DNA from: an uncultured Bacteroides sp. | GTDB lineage: Bacteria > Bacteroidota > Bacteroidia > Bacteroidales > Bacteroidaceae | Direction of reading: 5' to 3' | NCBI RefSeq assembly: GCF_910586915.1 | Contig: NZ_CAJULN010000011.1 | Location: forward strand, 31,608 to 95,607 | DNA length: 64,000 nt | Part shown: one piece after another, positions 1 through 8,738 of the stretch | How the letters are laid out: each line of letters starts with the position of its first letter | Numbering within the stretch: position 1 is the first letter of the stretch | Program-made: the position numbers and the translations under genes | The notes under the pieces: generated by a model | Told to the model about the DNA's origin: nothing | Database searches by the model: none | What the model saw: only the letters and a program-made list of their open reading frames with translations

Positions 1-341
1 GCTGCATCTCCCTCACTCATACTCGCACGTTCCTGAAAGATAAAGTCTTGCACTTCACCAACTTCAGCATAGCTGTCATTGAGCTGAATACGACTTTCAG
101 TACCCATTTTCGCACGATATTCCTGAGTAGGTTCACCTACATAAATGAATGTCACCAATGATTTCTTCTCCAGTTTTTCGAGTTCAGTACCTTGCGGAAG
201 TGTAAACTGCACCTTTAATGTTACCTCACGCATTGTTGTTACAATCATAAAGAAGAACAACAAGGTGAAGATAAGGTCAGGCAACGAAGAAGTATTCAAT
301 GCCGGCATTTCACGTTTACCAGTCTTATTAAATTTTCCCAT
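1..341 (-). CDS. exbD: ExbD/TolR family biopolymer transport protein (partial, C-terminus off the left edge)
   Basis: Reading from 341 towards 1 gives a short basic N-terminus, then a single hydrophobic segment preceded by the motif LPDLIF, whose Asp is the expected proton-carrying residue of ExbD/TolR proteins, and a hydrophilic periplasmic part that is still open at base 1 (about 113 codons seen). With ExbB it would form the proton-driven stator that energises TonB in the inner membrane. It is the last visible gene of a four-gene operon; its ATG overlaps the TAA of the upstream exbD by one base (TAATG), implying translational coupling. The missing C-terminus means the full length cannot be judged. 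Confidence 0.85.
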   Translation of the reverse strand, partial: MGKFNKTGKREMPALNTSSLPDLIFTLLFFFMIVTTMREVTLKVQFTLPQGTELEKLEKKSLVTFIYVGEPTQEYRAKMGTESRIQLNDSYAEVGEVQDFIFQERASMSEGDA

Positions 342-937
342 TACTTACTTCTTTTTTCTCCGTATTTTTTAGGTTCTGCCTCAGAAATTCGTTGCGGATA
401 AATCTCACGTACAGCTTTTTGCTGCAGATCGTTCAAATCCCCATATTTTACTCCAAATTTCTGTTCAGCTAACTCGTCTCTCAATTCATTGTATGCAGCA
501 ACCAATTCGTTTTGCACACTGATATATGCCTGATAAGAAGATCCACGGTCATTTTGCAAAGAAATTACGTGCTTGTCATTAACCAAATATGTACCGAAGA
601 ATTCCACATTTTTCTGTGTTTTTTCAGGCATATTCTCTGCATTATTGACATTAGCAATAAATTCTTTAGCCTTATCTCTCAACTGATCAACACCGATATA
701 ATCATTACCGCACATCAAAGCATCATCTTTATTCAGATAAACCTGTAAGATGTTACGTCCTTTGATCTTATCCGTGTTCTGTTGGTCTTGATCTTCGGGC
801 GGCGGCGGCAAGAGTCTTGCCAAACCACGATCCGTATCCATAGATGTCGTAATCAAGAAGAAGATCAGCAACAAGAAAGCGATATCCGCCGTAGAACTTG
901 AGTTAATATCAGGAACTTTTCTTTTTCCTTTTGCCAT
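341..937 (-). CDS. exbD: ExbD/TolR family biopolymer transport protein
   Basis: A 198-residue protein with a basic N-terminus, one transmembrane segment (about residues 18-35) that begins with the conserved Asp18 (TADIAF), a short PPPP linker and a periplasmic domain. Family knowledge: ExbD subunits sit inside an ExbB pentamer and couple proton flow to TonB. It is longer than classical ExbD (about 140 residues), the extra length lying in the periplasmic part. Two different exbD genes follow one exbB here, an arrangement common in Bacteroidetes. It lies 35 bp after the small membrane protein gene and overlaps the next exbD by one base. Confidence 0.9.
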   Translation of the reverse strand: MAKGKRKVPDINSSSTADIAFLLLIFFLITTSMDTDRGLARLLPPPPEDQDQQNTDKIKGRNILQVYLNKDDALMCGNDYIGVDQLRDKAKEFIANVNNAENMPEKTQKNVEFFGTYLVNDKHVISLQNDRGSSYQAYISVQNELVAAYNELRDELAEQKFGVKYGDLNDLQQKAVREIYPQRISEAEPKKYGEKRSK

Positions 938-972
938 TGTAATTACTTATTTAATTGAGTTTCCCCAATTGA

Positions 973-1458
973 TTACGATATTTTTTTCTTTATACCACTC
1001 ACGATGATTGCAACAACAGTCACAAACAACAGAATGTAAATAGAATAAAGGAACATATCAGTCAGCTTCAACCAGAAAGGAACATTATCCGTACCGCTAT
1101 AACCCGGAATCTGCATAGGAGTACCATCTCCCATAGACCAAGCTACGATTAATACGACAGCCAATAGCACCAAGCCAAGCAAAGACTTGATTGCATTTGC
1201 CGGATTATCCTTCAAAGCTGCACCGAATTGGAACACAGCAGCAATTATTGTAGCAGCTACAGCCAAACCGAACAATGCGTAAATAAGCATCAGCAAAGTA
1301 TTAGTATAGGCCGGTTGCCACATTTCAGGATCGACTCCTACGACAACATCCGCACCTTGGGCATCACCACCGAAGTAGAAAAGTCCCAATACGACGAGGA
1401 TGACAGCAAACATCGCATACAGAGCGTAATACGATATTTTATATGTTAACTTACTCAT
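973..1458 (-). CDS. Small inner-membrane protein of the exb operon, function unknown
   Basis: A 161-residue protein with about four hydrophobic segments (roughly residues 12-29, 52-77, 88-107 and 133-156), short polar loops and a basic C-terminus (KKKIS). No catalytic motif is visible. It sits between exbB (6 bp gap) and exbD (35 bp gap) on the same strand, so it is almost certainly co-transcribed and co-translated with the TonB-energising complex. I do not recognise a characterised family; an accessory membrane subunit of the stator complex is a reasonable inference from position alone. Confidence 0.7.
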   Translation of the reverse strand: MSKLTYKISYYALYAMFAVILVVLGLFYFGGDAQGADVVVGVDPEMWQPAYTNTLLMLIYALFGLAVAATIIAAVFQFGAALKDNPANAIKSLLGLVLLAVVLIVAWSMGDGTPMQIPGYSGTDNVPFWLKLTDMFLYSIYILLFVTVVAIIVSGIKKKIS

Positions 1459-1464
1459 CTCGAA

Positions 1465-2265
1465 TTATTTTTTGTATTTCAAGTTATATTTGATTACCAT
1501 ATCAAGCAAAGAGATAGAAGAATCTTCCATTTCGCTTGTAAGAGCTTCAATCTTAGAAAGTACGTAGTTGTAGAATACCTGAAGAATCAAAGCAACGATC
1601 AAACCGAAGATAGTTGTAATCAAGGCAACCTTCATACCACCGGCAACAACTGTCGGAGAGATATCACCTACCTGTTGGATTTTGTCGAACGCCTGCACCA
1701 TACCGATTACAGTACCCAAGAATCCGAGTGACGGAGCCATTGCGATAAACAGTGTGATCCAAGAACATCCTTTTTCAAGGTAACCAGCCTGTACACCACC
1801 GTAAGATACGATTGATTTTTCAACAACGTCGATGCCCTGGTCGATTCTCATCAATCCCTGATAGTAGATAGATGCAATAGGACCTCTTGTGTTACGAGCG
1901 ATGTCTTTAGCAGCTTCAACATCTCCTTTTTCCAAAGCAGCTTCGATAGATGCCATAAATTTCTTAGTGTTGATTTCAGCCAAACTCAAATAAATGATAC
2001 GTTCGATACAGAAAGCCAAACCGATAACCAAAGCAACAGCTACCAAACTCATGAAAGATGCAGTACCTTCGATGAATTTAACTTTCAATTCTTTGTGAAG
2101 ACCGCCTTCTTCTGCAGCAGGGGCAGCAGGAGTAGTCTCAGCAGCGGGAGCAACAGCTTGTTGTTCAGTTTGTTCTGCTGCAGGAGCGTCTTGAGCCTGA
2201 GCAAGTTGAATAGAGCCAAATGTAAAGGCACCAATCACAGCAACAATTGCGAATAACTTTTTCAT
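1465..2265 (-). CDS. exbB: MotA/TolQ/ExbB proton channel family protein
   Basis: A 266-residue protein with the three-helix ExbB plan: helices at about 69-93, 168-193 and 212-236, the second containing the conserved MAPSLGFLGTVIGM segment and the third the KVALITTIFGLIVAL segment. It forms the proton channel with ExbD for TonB energisation. The N-terminus is unusual: a predicted signal peptide ending near AQA (residues 22-24) followed by an Ala/Pro/Glu-rich linker to about residue 54, about 60 residues that short ExbB/TolQ proteins lack. First gene of the exb operon and directly downstream of the tRNA-Ser gene. Confidence 0.9.
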   Translation of the reverse strand: MKKLFAIVAVIGAFTFGSIQLAQAQDAPAAEQTEQQAVAPAAETTPAAPAAEEGGLHKELKVKFIEGTASFMSLVAVALVIGLAFCIERIIYLSLAEINTKKFMASIEAALEKGDVEAAKDIARNTRGPIASIYYQGLMRIDQGIDVVEKSIVSYGGVQAGYLEKGCSWITLFIAMAPSLGFLGTVIGMVQAFDKIQQVGDISPTVVAGGMKVALITTIFGLIVALILQVFYNYVLSKIEALTSEMEDSSISLLDMVIKYNLKYKK

Positions 2266-2340
2266 TGTGTGTCTAATTTTTAAGATTAATTAATTGATTA
2301 TTATTATTGTTTTTACTTCTCGCTTCGTTTTTCAATTCTG

Positions 2341-2428
2341 CGGAGAGACGGGGATTCGAACCCCGGATACGCTTTTGGCGTATACACGCTTTCCAGGCGT
2401 GCCTCTTCAACCACTCGAGCATCTCTCC
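2341..2428 (-). tRNA. tRNA-Ser (anticodon GGA)
   Basis: The minus strand folds as a class II tRNA: a 7-bp acceptor stem (GGAGAGA with TCTCTCC), anticodon stem CACGC/GCGTG with loop CTGGAAA giving anticodon GGA, a long variable arm (TATACGC/GCGTATA), and a T arm with GGTTCGAATCC. The discriminator base is G. The 3' CCA is not fully encoded (CA follows). It lies between exbB and tatD. Confidence 0.95.
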
Positions 2429-2551
2429 TTATATGTTTTCCGTATTTTCAGCTACAAATGTATCCTTTTTTTTCTTTTCTTGAAGCATTATCCCTTTTTT
2501 ATCTTAAATAAATACTGCAAATTAATATAATTTAAAACCTTTCAGAGCTTA

Positions 2552-3325
2552 TTAGCCGATTCCGAACACTTTTAACGCATTTTCCGAAGTGACCAGAGCC
2601 ACATCTTCCAGAGACATCCGATAGATTTCAGCCACTTTGGCAAGGGTATCCTTTATATTCGCACTTTCATTCCGCTTGCCACGATTAGGAACCGGCGTCA
2701 AATACGGTGAATCGGTTTCGAGGACAATACGTTCCAAAGGAACCGTCGACAGCGCCTCCGGCAAAGTCGATTTTTTAAAAGTAACTACTCCGTTAATCCC
2801 CAACATAAAGTTTTCAAACTCCAACAATTTTGCTGCTTCCTCCGGGGTTCCGGTAAAACTATGAAAAATACCGGCAAGCGGCGTCTTTTTATAGGCTTCC
2901 ATTACCTTATATATATATTCGAATGCATCTCTTGCATGAATGACAACCGGTAGTCTGTATTCGAGTGCCCATTCAATTTGCTTTTCAAAAACCAGCAATT
3001 GTTCTTTCAGGAAGGTCTTATCCCAATAAAGGTCAAGACCTATTTCACCAATGGCAACATACGGATTAGAGCCTGACAATTGTTCGTACACAACCGCTAA
3101 CTCCTGCTCGTAGGTTTCATTGACAGAGGTAGGATGCAACCCAATCATAGGATAACAAAAGCCCGGATAATCGGCACATACGGAGAGCATGGGTTCAATT
3201 GTCGTACTATCAATATTGGGCATAAAAACAGATGAGACACCTGCTTGACGCGCACGTTCCATTACCTGCGGCAAATCTTCGGAGAATTCTTCCAAAAAAA
3301 GATGAGAGTGAGTATCTATGAGCAT
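2552..3325 (-). CDS. tatD: TatD family metal-dependent hydrolase (DNase)
   Basis: A 257-residue TIM-barrel hydrolase of the TatD family (3'-5' DNase/RNase activity in characterised members). The metal ligands are all visible: DTHSH at residues 4-8, GEIGLD near 95, VIHARD near 130, FHSFTG near 155 and ETDSPYL near 205. Length is typical. Its start overlaps the end of the upstream unknown gene by 10 bp, so the two are probably co-transcribed with the polyprenyl synthase. Cytoplasmic; no signal peptide. Confidence 0.92.
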   Translation of the reverse strand: MLIDTHSHLFLEEFSEDLPQVMERARQAGVSSVFMPNIDSTTIEPMLSVCADYPGFCYPMIGLHPTSVNETYEQELAVVYEQLSGSNPYVAIGEIGLDLYWDKTFLKEQLLVFEKQIEWALEYRLPVVIHARDAFEYIYKVMEAYKKTPLAGIFHSFTGTPEEAAKLLEFENFMLGINGVVTFKKSTLPEALSTVPLERIVLETDSPYLTPVPNRGKRNESANIKDTLAKVAEIYRMSLEDVALVTSENALKVFGIG

Positions 3326-4035
3326 GATATTTCGTTTTCTTCCTTTATTTTTTCACCGGAACGGTAATAATATACCAATCCATAATCGCGGCATTTATCT
3401 AATCGGAGTTCATTAGGAGTAATATCCTGAAATTTAGCCTCTACCTGATTCCATATATCCAAGATTAATTCATCGGCGCGAGCACGCATAGACGCCAATT
3501 CATCGAGACTTCTGCCGGTCAAGACCTGATAATTCTTTTGCCGTTCGTAACTATCCAAAAAAATATCATAATGTACTTTCACACGTGCAATGGTAGGATT
3601 ATAAATAGGTATGCCCCCCTGGGAGATTCTCTGTTGTTCACCTTCTATTATCTTCTTTCCCCACTCTGCCAATGAAGCTTCGCTTAACAAATCAGGCACA
3701 CTATTCGCATCAGGCAGGCCGTAGAGCCTTTTATGCGTCACTTTTATTTCATCCCGGAGAACTGCTAAATTAAGCACCTGAATAAAATGAGAAACATACA
3801 AACGGGCGTTTTTCACATTCGCCTGATGTTTCCGGCTTGCCCGTGACTGATTACTATAACATTGCGTATAATAAATCTGTGCCGCTTCAAACCGTTGCAG
3901 AAAATTGCGTGCATCGAACAAAGTTTTCAGTGTGATTGCCAAGTCGTGCACATTATACCGTTCTCCTTTTTCAACTGCTGCTTTCAACGCCCGAACCCTC
4001 GCCTGGTCTGTATTTGGTAGTCGTCTGTATGGCAT
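3316..4035 (-). CDS. Conserved hypothetical protein, unknown function
   Basis: A 239-residue soluble protein, rich in Lys, Arg, Gln and Tyr and predicted to be largely helical; no signal peptide, membrane segment or catalytic motif that I recognise. It lies 15 bp downstream of the polyprenyl synthase and overlaps tatD by 10 bp, so the three appear to form one transcription unit. The start at 4035 is the first in-frame ATG after the upstream gene ends. The N-terminal half (tandem Gln/Tyr-rich helices) looks like a helical bundle, but no function can be assigned. Confidence 0.65.
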   Translation of the reverse strand: MPYRRLPNTDQARVRALKAAVEKGERYNVHDLAITLKTLFDARNFLQRFEAAQIYYTQCYSNQSRASRKHQANVKNARLYVSHFIQVLNLAVLRDEIKVTHKRLYGLPDANSVPDLLSEASLAEWGKKIIEGEQQRISQGGIPIYNPTIARVKVHYDIFLDSYERQKNYQVLTGRSLDELASMRARADELILDIWNQVEAKFQDITPNELRLDKCRDYGLVYYYRSGEKIKEENEISCS

Positions 4036-4050
4036 ATTCTAAAAACTTAA

Positions 4051-5025
4051 CTACATTTCACGATACATCAGCAGTTTCACCAAGTTCTTCAATTCTTTTT
4101 TTCTCTCCTCCGCCACTGCCACTGCCGAAAGGCTCTCCATAGCAAGCGTATAATATTCGCGCATCTTGTTTTCGCAGATGTTACGAATATGCAGTTGATT
4201 ATACAATTCCGTCACTGCTGCTATCTTTTCAGCAGGCTGATAAGTTTCGGCGTTCAGCCAACGTTCCAATTCTTCTTTCTGCTTTACATCCGCACGGTTC
4301 AACGCATTGATAAGCATATACGTTTTTTTGTTGCAAAGAATATCACCGCCTATTTTCTTACCGAACACTTCCGGGTCACCATAGACGTCTAACAAATCAT
4401 CCTGCAACTGGAATGCAATTCCGATCTGCATACCAAAATTATATAGATTATCGGCATCTTCGGCAGTCGCTCCCGCCAGGATAGCACCGATTTTGAGGCT
4501 GCCTGCCAGCAACACAGCCGTTTTCAATCGAATCATTTCAATATATTCATCCTCGGTGACATCACAACGGGACTCAAACTCCATATCCAACTGCTGTCCT
4601 TCACATATTTCGAGTGTAGTCAGCCCGAACAGTTCCATCACCTCTTTCAAATGTTCCATTGGACACGCTGTCATGTATCGGAATGCTAAAATCAGCATAG
4701 CGTCTCCCGACAGTACGGCAGCGTTATCGTTCCATACTTTGTGCACGGTCGGTTTTCCCCTACGCATATCCGAACGGTCCATCAAATCATCATGCAGCAA
4801 CGTATGGTTATGATATACTTCGATAGCTACAGCTGGATCATAGATAGAGGCTACATCTTCACGATACAAGTTATAGGCCATCAGCATCAATACGGGACGT
4901 ATCCGCTTCCCCCCTAAAGAAAGGATATACTCAATCGGTTCATAAAGCCCTTCCGGCGTCCGAGTAAACTGTATTTCTGAAATATGATTATTTATTTTAT
5001 CAAGTAATTGAGAAGCTGTGAACAT
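4051..5025 (-). CDS. Polyprenyl diphosphate synthase (trans-isoprenyl transferase)
   Basis: A 324-residue all-helical prenyltransferase. Both aspartate-rich motifs are present: DDLMD (79-83, followed by RSDMRRG) and DDLLD (209-213), and the GGKRIRP substrate-binding segment is at 38-44. Such enzymes condense isopentenyl diphosphate onto an allylic primer to make the chain for menaquinone or for shorter isoprenoids; the exact chain length cannot be read from the sequence. Isoprenoid supply also involves ispH about 1.7 kb away on the other strand. It is first in a unit with the unknown gene and tatD. Confidence 0.9.
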   Translation of the reverse strand: MFTASQLLDKINNHISEIQFTRTPEGLYEPIEYILSLGGKRIRPVLMLMAYNLYREDVASIYDPAVAIEVYHNHTLLHDDLMDRSDMRRGKPTVHKVWNDNAAVLSGDAMLILAFRYMTACPMEHLKEVMELFGLTTLEICEGQQLDMEFESRCDVTEDEYIEMIRLKTAVLLAGSLKIGAILAGATAEDADNLYNFGMQIGIAFQLQDDLLDVYGDPEVFGKKIGGDILCNKKTYMLINALNRADVKQKEELERWLNAETYQPAEKIAAVTELYNQLHIRNICENKMREYYTLAMESLSAVAVAEERKKELKNLVKLLMYREM

Positions 5026-5049
5026 GATGGATGAAAAATATTAATGAAT

Positions 5050-5079
5050 GAAAAAAAGAGGCTGCTTGTGGCAGCCTCT
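5050..5079 (-). terminator. Rho-independent terminator downstream of tonB
   Basis: On the minus strand, AGAGGCTGC and GCAGCCTCT (9-bp perfect stem, 5-nt loop) are followed by a run of T residues. It lies 20 bp after the tonB stop and separates tonB from the polyprenyl synthase gene. Confidence 0.85.
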
Positions 5080-5098
5080 CAAATTATAGTATTACAAA

Positions 5099-5782
5099 TT
5101 ACTGCAATCTGAACATTACGGGCACTGTAAATTTAACACGCACCGGTTTACCGCGCTGCATACCCGGTTTCCACTTCGGCATGGCATTTATCACACGGAG
5201 AGCTTCTTTATCCAGATACGGGTCAACGCTACGTACAACTTTCGCGTCTACAATACTACCGTCTTTGTTGACAACGAACTGTACGATAACACGTCCTTGA
5301 GTTCCGTTTTCCTGTGCGATAGTCGGATATTTGATATTCTTAGCCAAATATTGCATCAAAGCTGACTGTCCACCGTCAAATTCCGGCATATTTTCTACAA
5401 CTTCGAAAATTGTCTGTTCTTCCGGCTCTTCTTCAACAACCTGCACAGGCACGTATTTTACTTCTACCGGAGCAACATTATCTTCGTTGATAATGGTTGT
5501 TGTTTCCTCAATATCCGCTTTGTCGTCCACAATTTCCAGCAATTCTGCTACTTTCGGAGCTTCGGGCGGCGGCGGAGTCGCTTGTTCAGGGGTTTCGGTA
5601 ATAGGAATAATTTCCTCTTCAAACACAACGTCAGCTACTGCCTGGCTTGTATCAATTTTCACGTCACGCTGAGTCCATTCGAACGCTACGAACATGAAAG
5701 CCAATACCACCACGTAACCAACGAGCAGCCATGTAGACTTCTTGCCTTCCAAGTCCGCTTTCGGTGATTTTTTAACTTCCAT
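5099..5782 (-). CDS. tonB: TonB family energy transducer
   Basis: A 227-residue TonB protein: short cytoplasmic tail, one transmembrane helix (about 18-36), a Pro/Glu-rich periplasmic spacer containing TPPPPEAP and many acidic residues, and a C-terminal TonB domain (about 135-227) with the characteristic YPTIAQENGTQGRVIVQF stretch and MPKWKPGMQRGKPV. It transmits proton-motive energy from an ExbB/ExbD stator to outer-membrane receptors such as XusA and the SusC-like protein in this window. Monocistronic between a promoter at 5837-5844 and the terminator at 5050-5079. Confidence 0.92.
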   Translation of the reverse strand: MEVKKSPKADLEGKKSTWLLVGYVVVLAFMFVAFEWTQRDVKIDTSQAVADVVFEEEIIPITETPEQATPPPPEAPKVAELLEIVDDKADIEETTTIINEDNVAPVEVKYVPVQVVEEEPEEQTIFEVVENMPEFDGGQSALMQYLAKNIKYPTIAQENGTQGRVIVQFVVNKDGSIVDAKVVRSVDPYLDKEALRVINAMPKWKPGMQRGKPVRVKFTVPVMFRLQ

Positions 5783-5836
5783 AAAAATAATTAATATAAT
5801 GATTAATAAAAAAGTGTCTTTTCACGTGTCTTTGGG

Positions 5837-5844
5837 CAAATATA
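5837..5844 (-). promoter_or_regulatory. Bacteroides -7 box for tonB
   Basis: Minus strand reads TATATTTG, an exact match to TAnnTTTG, about 55 bp upstream of the tonB start. A clear -33 TTTG at the usual distance is not visible. Confidence 0.6.
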
Positions 5845-5945
5845 GCGCATTTTCGGTTAACAGCTCATTTCTTCTTCTTTTTTTATCTTGCTTTTTAGTT
5901 TTTTTAATCCTTTCATGCTTATTCCACTCTTTTTTAGACGGAACG

Positions 5946-5977
5946 TTCGGTCTATTTTCAAAATAAGCGTATCTTTG
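5946..5977 (+). promoter_or_regulatory. Bacteroides promoter for cmk (-33 and -7 boxes)
   Basis: TTCG (5946-5949), 20 bp spacer, then TATCTTTG (5970-5977), a full match to the -7 consensus with a one-base variant of the -33 TTTG. The cmk ATG follows 24 bp after the -7 box, which supports starting cmk at 6002 rather than further upstream. Confidence 0.75.
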
Positions 5978-6001
5978 GCACACAATTTAAATGAACTGAA
6001 T

Positions 6002-6688
6002 ATGAAAAAGATAGTAATAGCAGTCGACGGTTTTTCCTCTTGCGGGAAAAGTACTATGGCCAAAGAGCTCGCCCGTGAAGTAGGATACATTTACATTGAC
6101 AGCGGAGCCATGTACCGTGCGGTCACCTTATATAGTATGGAGAACGGGATTTTCGACGGCGATGTCATAGACGCGGAAAAACTGAAAAACGAAATCAGGA
6201 ATATTCATATTTCCTTCCGTCTGAATCCTGAGACGGGACGTCCGGACACTTACCTCAACGACAGGAATGTAGAAAACAAAATCCGTACAATGGAAGTATC
6301 GTCTAAGGTGAGCCTTATCAGTGCGCTCGACTTTGTGCGCGAAGCAATGGTAGCCCAACAGCAGGCAATGGGAAAGGAGAAAGGAATCGTGATGGACGGC
6401 AGAGACATCGGAACCACAGTTTTTCCAGAAGCCGAATTGAAAATATTCGTAACCGCCACACCGGAAGTCCGTGCCCAGCGCCGCTATGACGAATTGAAAG
6501 CAAAAGGACAGGAAGCCAGTTTCGATGAAATACTGGAGAACGTGAAGCAACGGGACTATATCGACCAGAACCGTGAAGTAAGTCCGTTGCGCAAAGCCGA
6601 AGACGCAATCCTGTTGGACAACACAGATTTGACCATCGAACAGCAGAAGAAGTGGCTGTCCGAGCTATTCAATAAAGTAAGCAAATAG
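6002..6688 (+). CDS. cmk: (d)CMP kinase
   Basis: A 228-residue P-loop kinase that phosphorylates CMP and dCMP. The nucleotide-binding loop is GFSSCGKST (10-18), followed by the YIDSGAMYRAVT substrate segment and GRDIGTTVFPEAELKIFVTA in the second half, all diagnostic for cytidylate kinase. An open frame extends upstream to 5888, but the promoter at 5946-5977 lies inside that extension and the family normally begins just before the P-loop, so 6002 is the start. It is followed by ispH after 42 bp, probably in the same transcript. Confidence 0.95.
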   Translation: MKKIVIAVDGFSSCGKSTMAKELAREVGYIYIDSGAMYRAVTLYSMENGIFDGDVIDAEKLKNEIRNIHISFRLNPETGRPDTYLNDRNVENKIRTMEVSSKVSLISALDFVREAMVAQQQAMGKEKGIVMDGRDIGTTVFPEAELKIFVTATPEVRAQRRYDELKAKGQEASFDEILENVKQRDYIDQNREVSPLRKAEDAILLDNTDLTIEQQKKWLSELFNKVSK

Positions 6689-6730
6689 CTTTCCGTTCTG
6701 TATGACGCATGATATAAGCAGTTTTCTGTT

Positions 6731-7603
6731 ATGATTAAGGTAGAAATAGACGAAGGCTCTGGTTTCTGTTTTGGGGTAGTGACCGCCATTCATAAAGCAG
6801 AAGAGGAACTGGCAAAAGGAGAAACGCTTTATTGCCTGGGAGATATTGTACACAACAGCCGTGAAGTGGACAGACTGAAAGCGATGGGATTAATCACCAT
6901 TAACCACGAGGAATTCGAGCAGCTACGGAATGCAAAGGTGCTGCTCAGAGCACACGGGGAACCTCCGGAAACGTATATGATTGCCCGCAAAAATAATATC
7001 GAGATTATCGATGCTACCTGCCCCGTAGTACTGCGTTTGCAGAAGCGCATCAAGCAAGAGTTTCTGCAAGACAAAAACCAAGAGACGCAAATTGTCATAT
7101 ACGGAAAAAACGGCCATGCCGAAGTGCTCGGGCTGGTGGGGCAGACAGACGGCAAAGCGATTGTCATCGAAAAAGCAGAGGAAGCGAAGAAACTGGATTT
7201 AAGCAAGAACATCCGGCTTTTCTCGCAGACAACGAAATCGCTCGACGAATTCCAGGAGATTGTGGAATATATCAAAAAGCATATTTCGCCGAGTGCGACT
7301 TTCAAGTATTACGACACGATTTGCCGCCAAGTTGCCAACCGTATGCCCAAGCTCAGGGAGTTTGCGGCTGCGCACGACCTGATATTCTTCGTCAGCGGGA
7401 AGAAAAGCTCGAACGGAAAGATGCTGTTTGAGGAGTGCCTGAAAGTAAATCCGAACTCACACTTGATAGACAACGAAAAGGAGATAGACGCTTCTTTGCT
7501 CCGAAACGTACTGTCAATTGGTGTATGCGGGGCTACGTCAACTCCCAAATGGCTGATGGAAAAGGTGTACAGCCAGATTCAAACGCTGATAAATAAGGAG
7601 TGA
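6731..7603 (+). CDS. ispH: 4-hydroxy-3-methylbut-2-enyl diphosphate reductase
   Basis: A 290-residue IspH/LytB, the last enzyme of the MEP isoprenoid pathway, making IPP and DMAPP with a 4Fe-4S cluster. The three cluster cysteines are seen in GFCFGV (Cys13), DATCPVV (near 97) and YDTICRQVANR (near 200); the substrate His residues are in DIVHNSREV and RAHGEPPE, and the SSNGKM serine/asparagine motif is present. Typical length for the compact form without fused domains. It sits between cmk and pfkA on the same strand. Confidence 0.96.
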   Translation: MIKVEIDEGSGFCFGVVTAIHKAEEELAKGETLYCLGDIVHNSREVDRLKAMGLITINHEEFEQLRNAKVLLRAHGEPPETYMIARKNNIEIIDATCPVVLRLQKRIKQEFLQDKNQETQIVIYGKNGHAEVLGLVGQTDGKAIVIEKAEEAKKLDLSKNIRLFSQTTKSLDEFQEIVEYIKKHISPSATFKYYDTICRQVANRMPKLREFAAAHDLIFFVSGKKSSNGKMLFEECLKVNPNSHLIDNEKEIDASLLRNVLSIGVCGATSTPKWLMEKVYSQIQTLINKE

Positions 7604-7664
7604 CAGCAAGCAACAGATTAAGAATAAAAAGAAAGCATTACGCAGCTCTTTGAAGTTTTTATCG

Positions 7665-7672
7665 TACATTTG
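7665..7672 (+). promoter_or_regulatory. Bacteroides -7 box for pfkA
   Basis: TACATTTG matches TAnnTTTG exactly and lies 17 bp before the first possible pfkA ATG, so pfkA probably has its own short-leader transcript in addition to any read-through from ispH. A nearby TTTG (7649-7652) is too close to serve as the -33 element. Confidence 0.55.
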
Positions 7673-7689
7673 TCGCATCAAACTAATTA

Positions 7690-8685
7690 ATGAAAAGATT
7701 GGATATGGGAACAGTAAAGTGTATCGGAATTCTGACTTCCGGAGGTGATGCTCCGGGAATGAACGCTGCCATACGTGCCGTGACACGTGCAGCCATCTAC
7801 AACGGACTACAAGTGAAAGGTATATATAGAGGATACAAAGGCCTGGTGACGGGTGAAATCAAAGAATTCAAAAGCCAGAACGTAAGTAACATCATCCAGT
7901 TGGGCGGTACTATTCTGAAAACCGCCCGTTGCAAGGAGTTCACCACTCCCGAAGGACGGCAACTTGCCTACGACAACATGAAGAAAGAGGGTATCGACGC
8001 CCTGGTTGTTATCGGCGGCGACGGCTCGTTGACAGGCGCCCGCGTCTTCGCGCAGGAATTCGATATCCCCTGCATCGGACTGCCGGGAACGATTGACAAC
8101 GACCTTTACGGAACAGATACGACCATCGGTTACGACACCGCACTGAACACAATTCTGGATGCAGTGGATAAAATTCGCGACACAGCCACTTCGCACGAGC
8201 GCCTGTTCTTTGTGGAAGTAATGGGACGCGATGCAGGTTTTCTTGCGCTGAACGGAGCGATTGCTTCGGGTGCCGAAGCAGCCATCATCCCTGAGTTCAA
8301 CACCGAAGTCGACCAACTGGAAGAATTCATCAAGAACGGATTCCGCAAATCAAAGAACAGCAGCATCGTGTTGGTAGCCGAAAGCGAACTGACAGGCGGT
8401 GCCATGCATTATGCGGAACGTGTCAAGAACGAATATCCTCAATACGACGTACGTGTGACCATCCTCGGACACTTGCAGCGTGGAGGAAGTCCTACCGCCC
8501 ACGACCGTATTCTGGCAAGCCGCTTAGGCGCAGCAGCCATCGATGCTATTATGGAAGACCAACGCAACGTCATGATTGGCATTGACCATGATGAAATCGT
8601 TTATGTACCGTTCAGCAAAGCTATCAAAAACGACAAGCCGGTGAAGAAAGAATTGGTAAATGTACTGAAAGCACTTTCAATCTAA
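7690..8685 (+). CDS. pfkA: ATP-dependent 6-phosphofructokinase
   Basis: A 331-residue PfkA-type enzyme converting fructose 6-phosphate to the 1,6-bisphosphate in glycolysis. Motifs seen: TSGGDAPGMNAAIR near the N-terminus, GGDGSLTGA (the Gly after GGD marks ATP rather than pyrophosphate use), GLPGTIDNDLYGTD with the catalytic Asp, and GHLQRGGSPTAHDR. A second in-frame ATG at 7705 would remove five residues and fits the family N-terminus (MGTVKCIGILTSGG) equally well. The gene ends before a strong hairpin terminator. Confidence 0.95.
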   Translation: MKRLDMGTVKCIGILTSGGDAPGMNAAIRAVTRAAIYNGLQVKGIYRGYKGLVTGEIKEFKSQNVSNIIQLGGTILKTARCKEFTTPEGRQLAYDNMKKEGIDALVVIGGDGSLTGARVFAQEFDIPCIGLPGTIDNDLYGTDTTIGYDTALNTILDAVDKIRDTATSHERLFFVEVMGRDAGFLALNGAIASGAEAAIIPEFNTEVDQLEEFIKNGFRKSKNSSIVLVAESELTGGAMHYAERVKNEYPQYDVRVTILGHLQRGGSPTAHDRILASRLGAAAIDAIMEDQRNVMIGIDHDEIVYVPFSKAIKNDKPVKKELVNVLKALSI

Positions 8686-8738
8686 CAACCGCAACTCCAT
8701 GCTGCTCCTTTTGTAAAGAGCACCCGCCCAAACGAAAC

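Noticed and set aside
2294..2530. Plus-strand reading frame over the tRNA-Ser gene
   Set aside because: It is the translation of the tRNA complement and flanks, not a protein gene.
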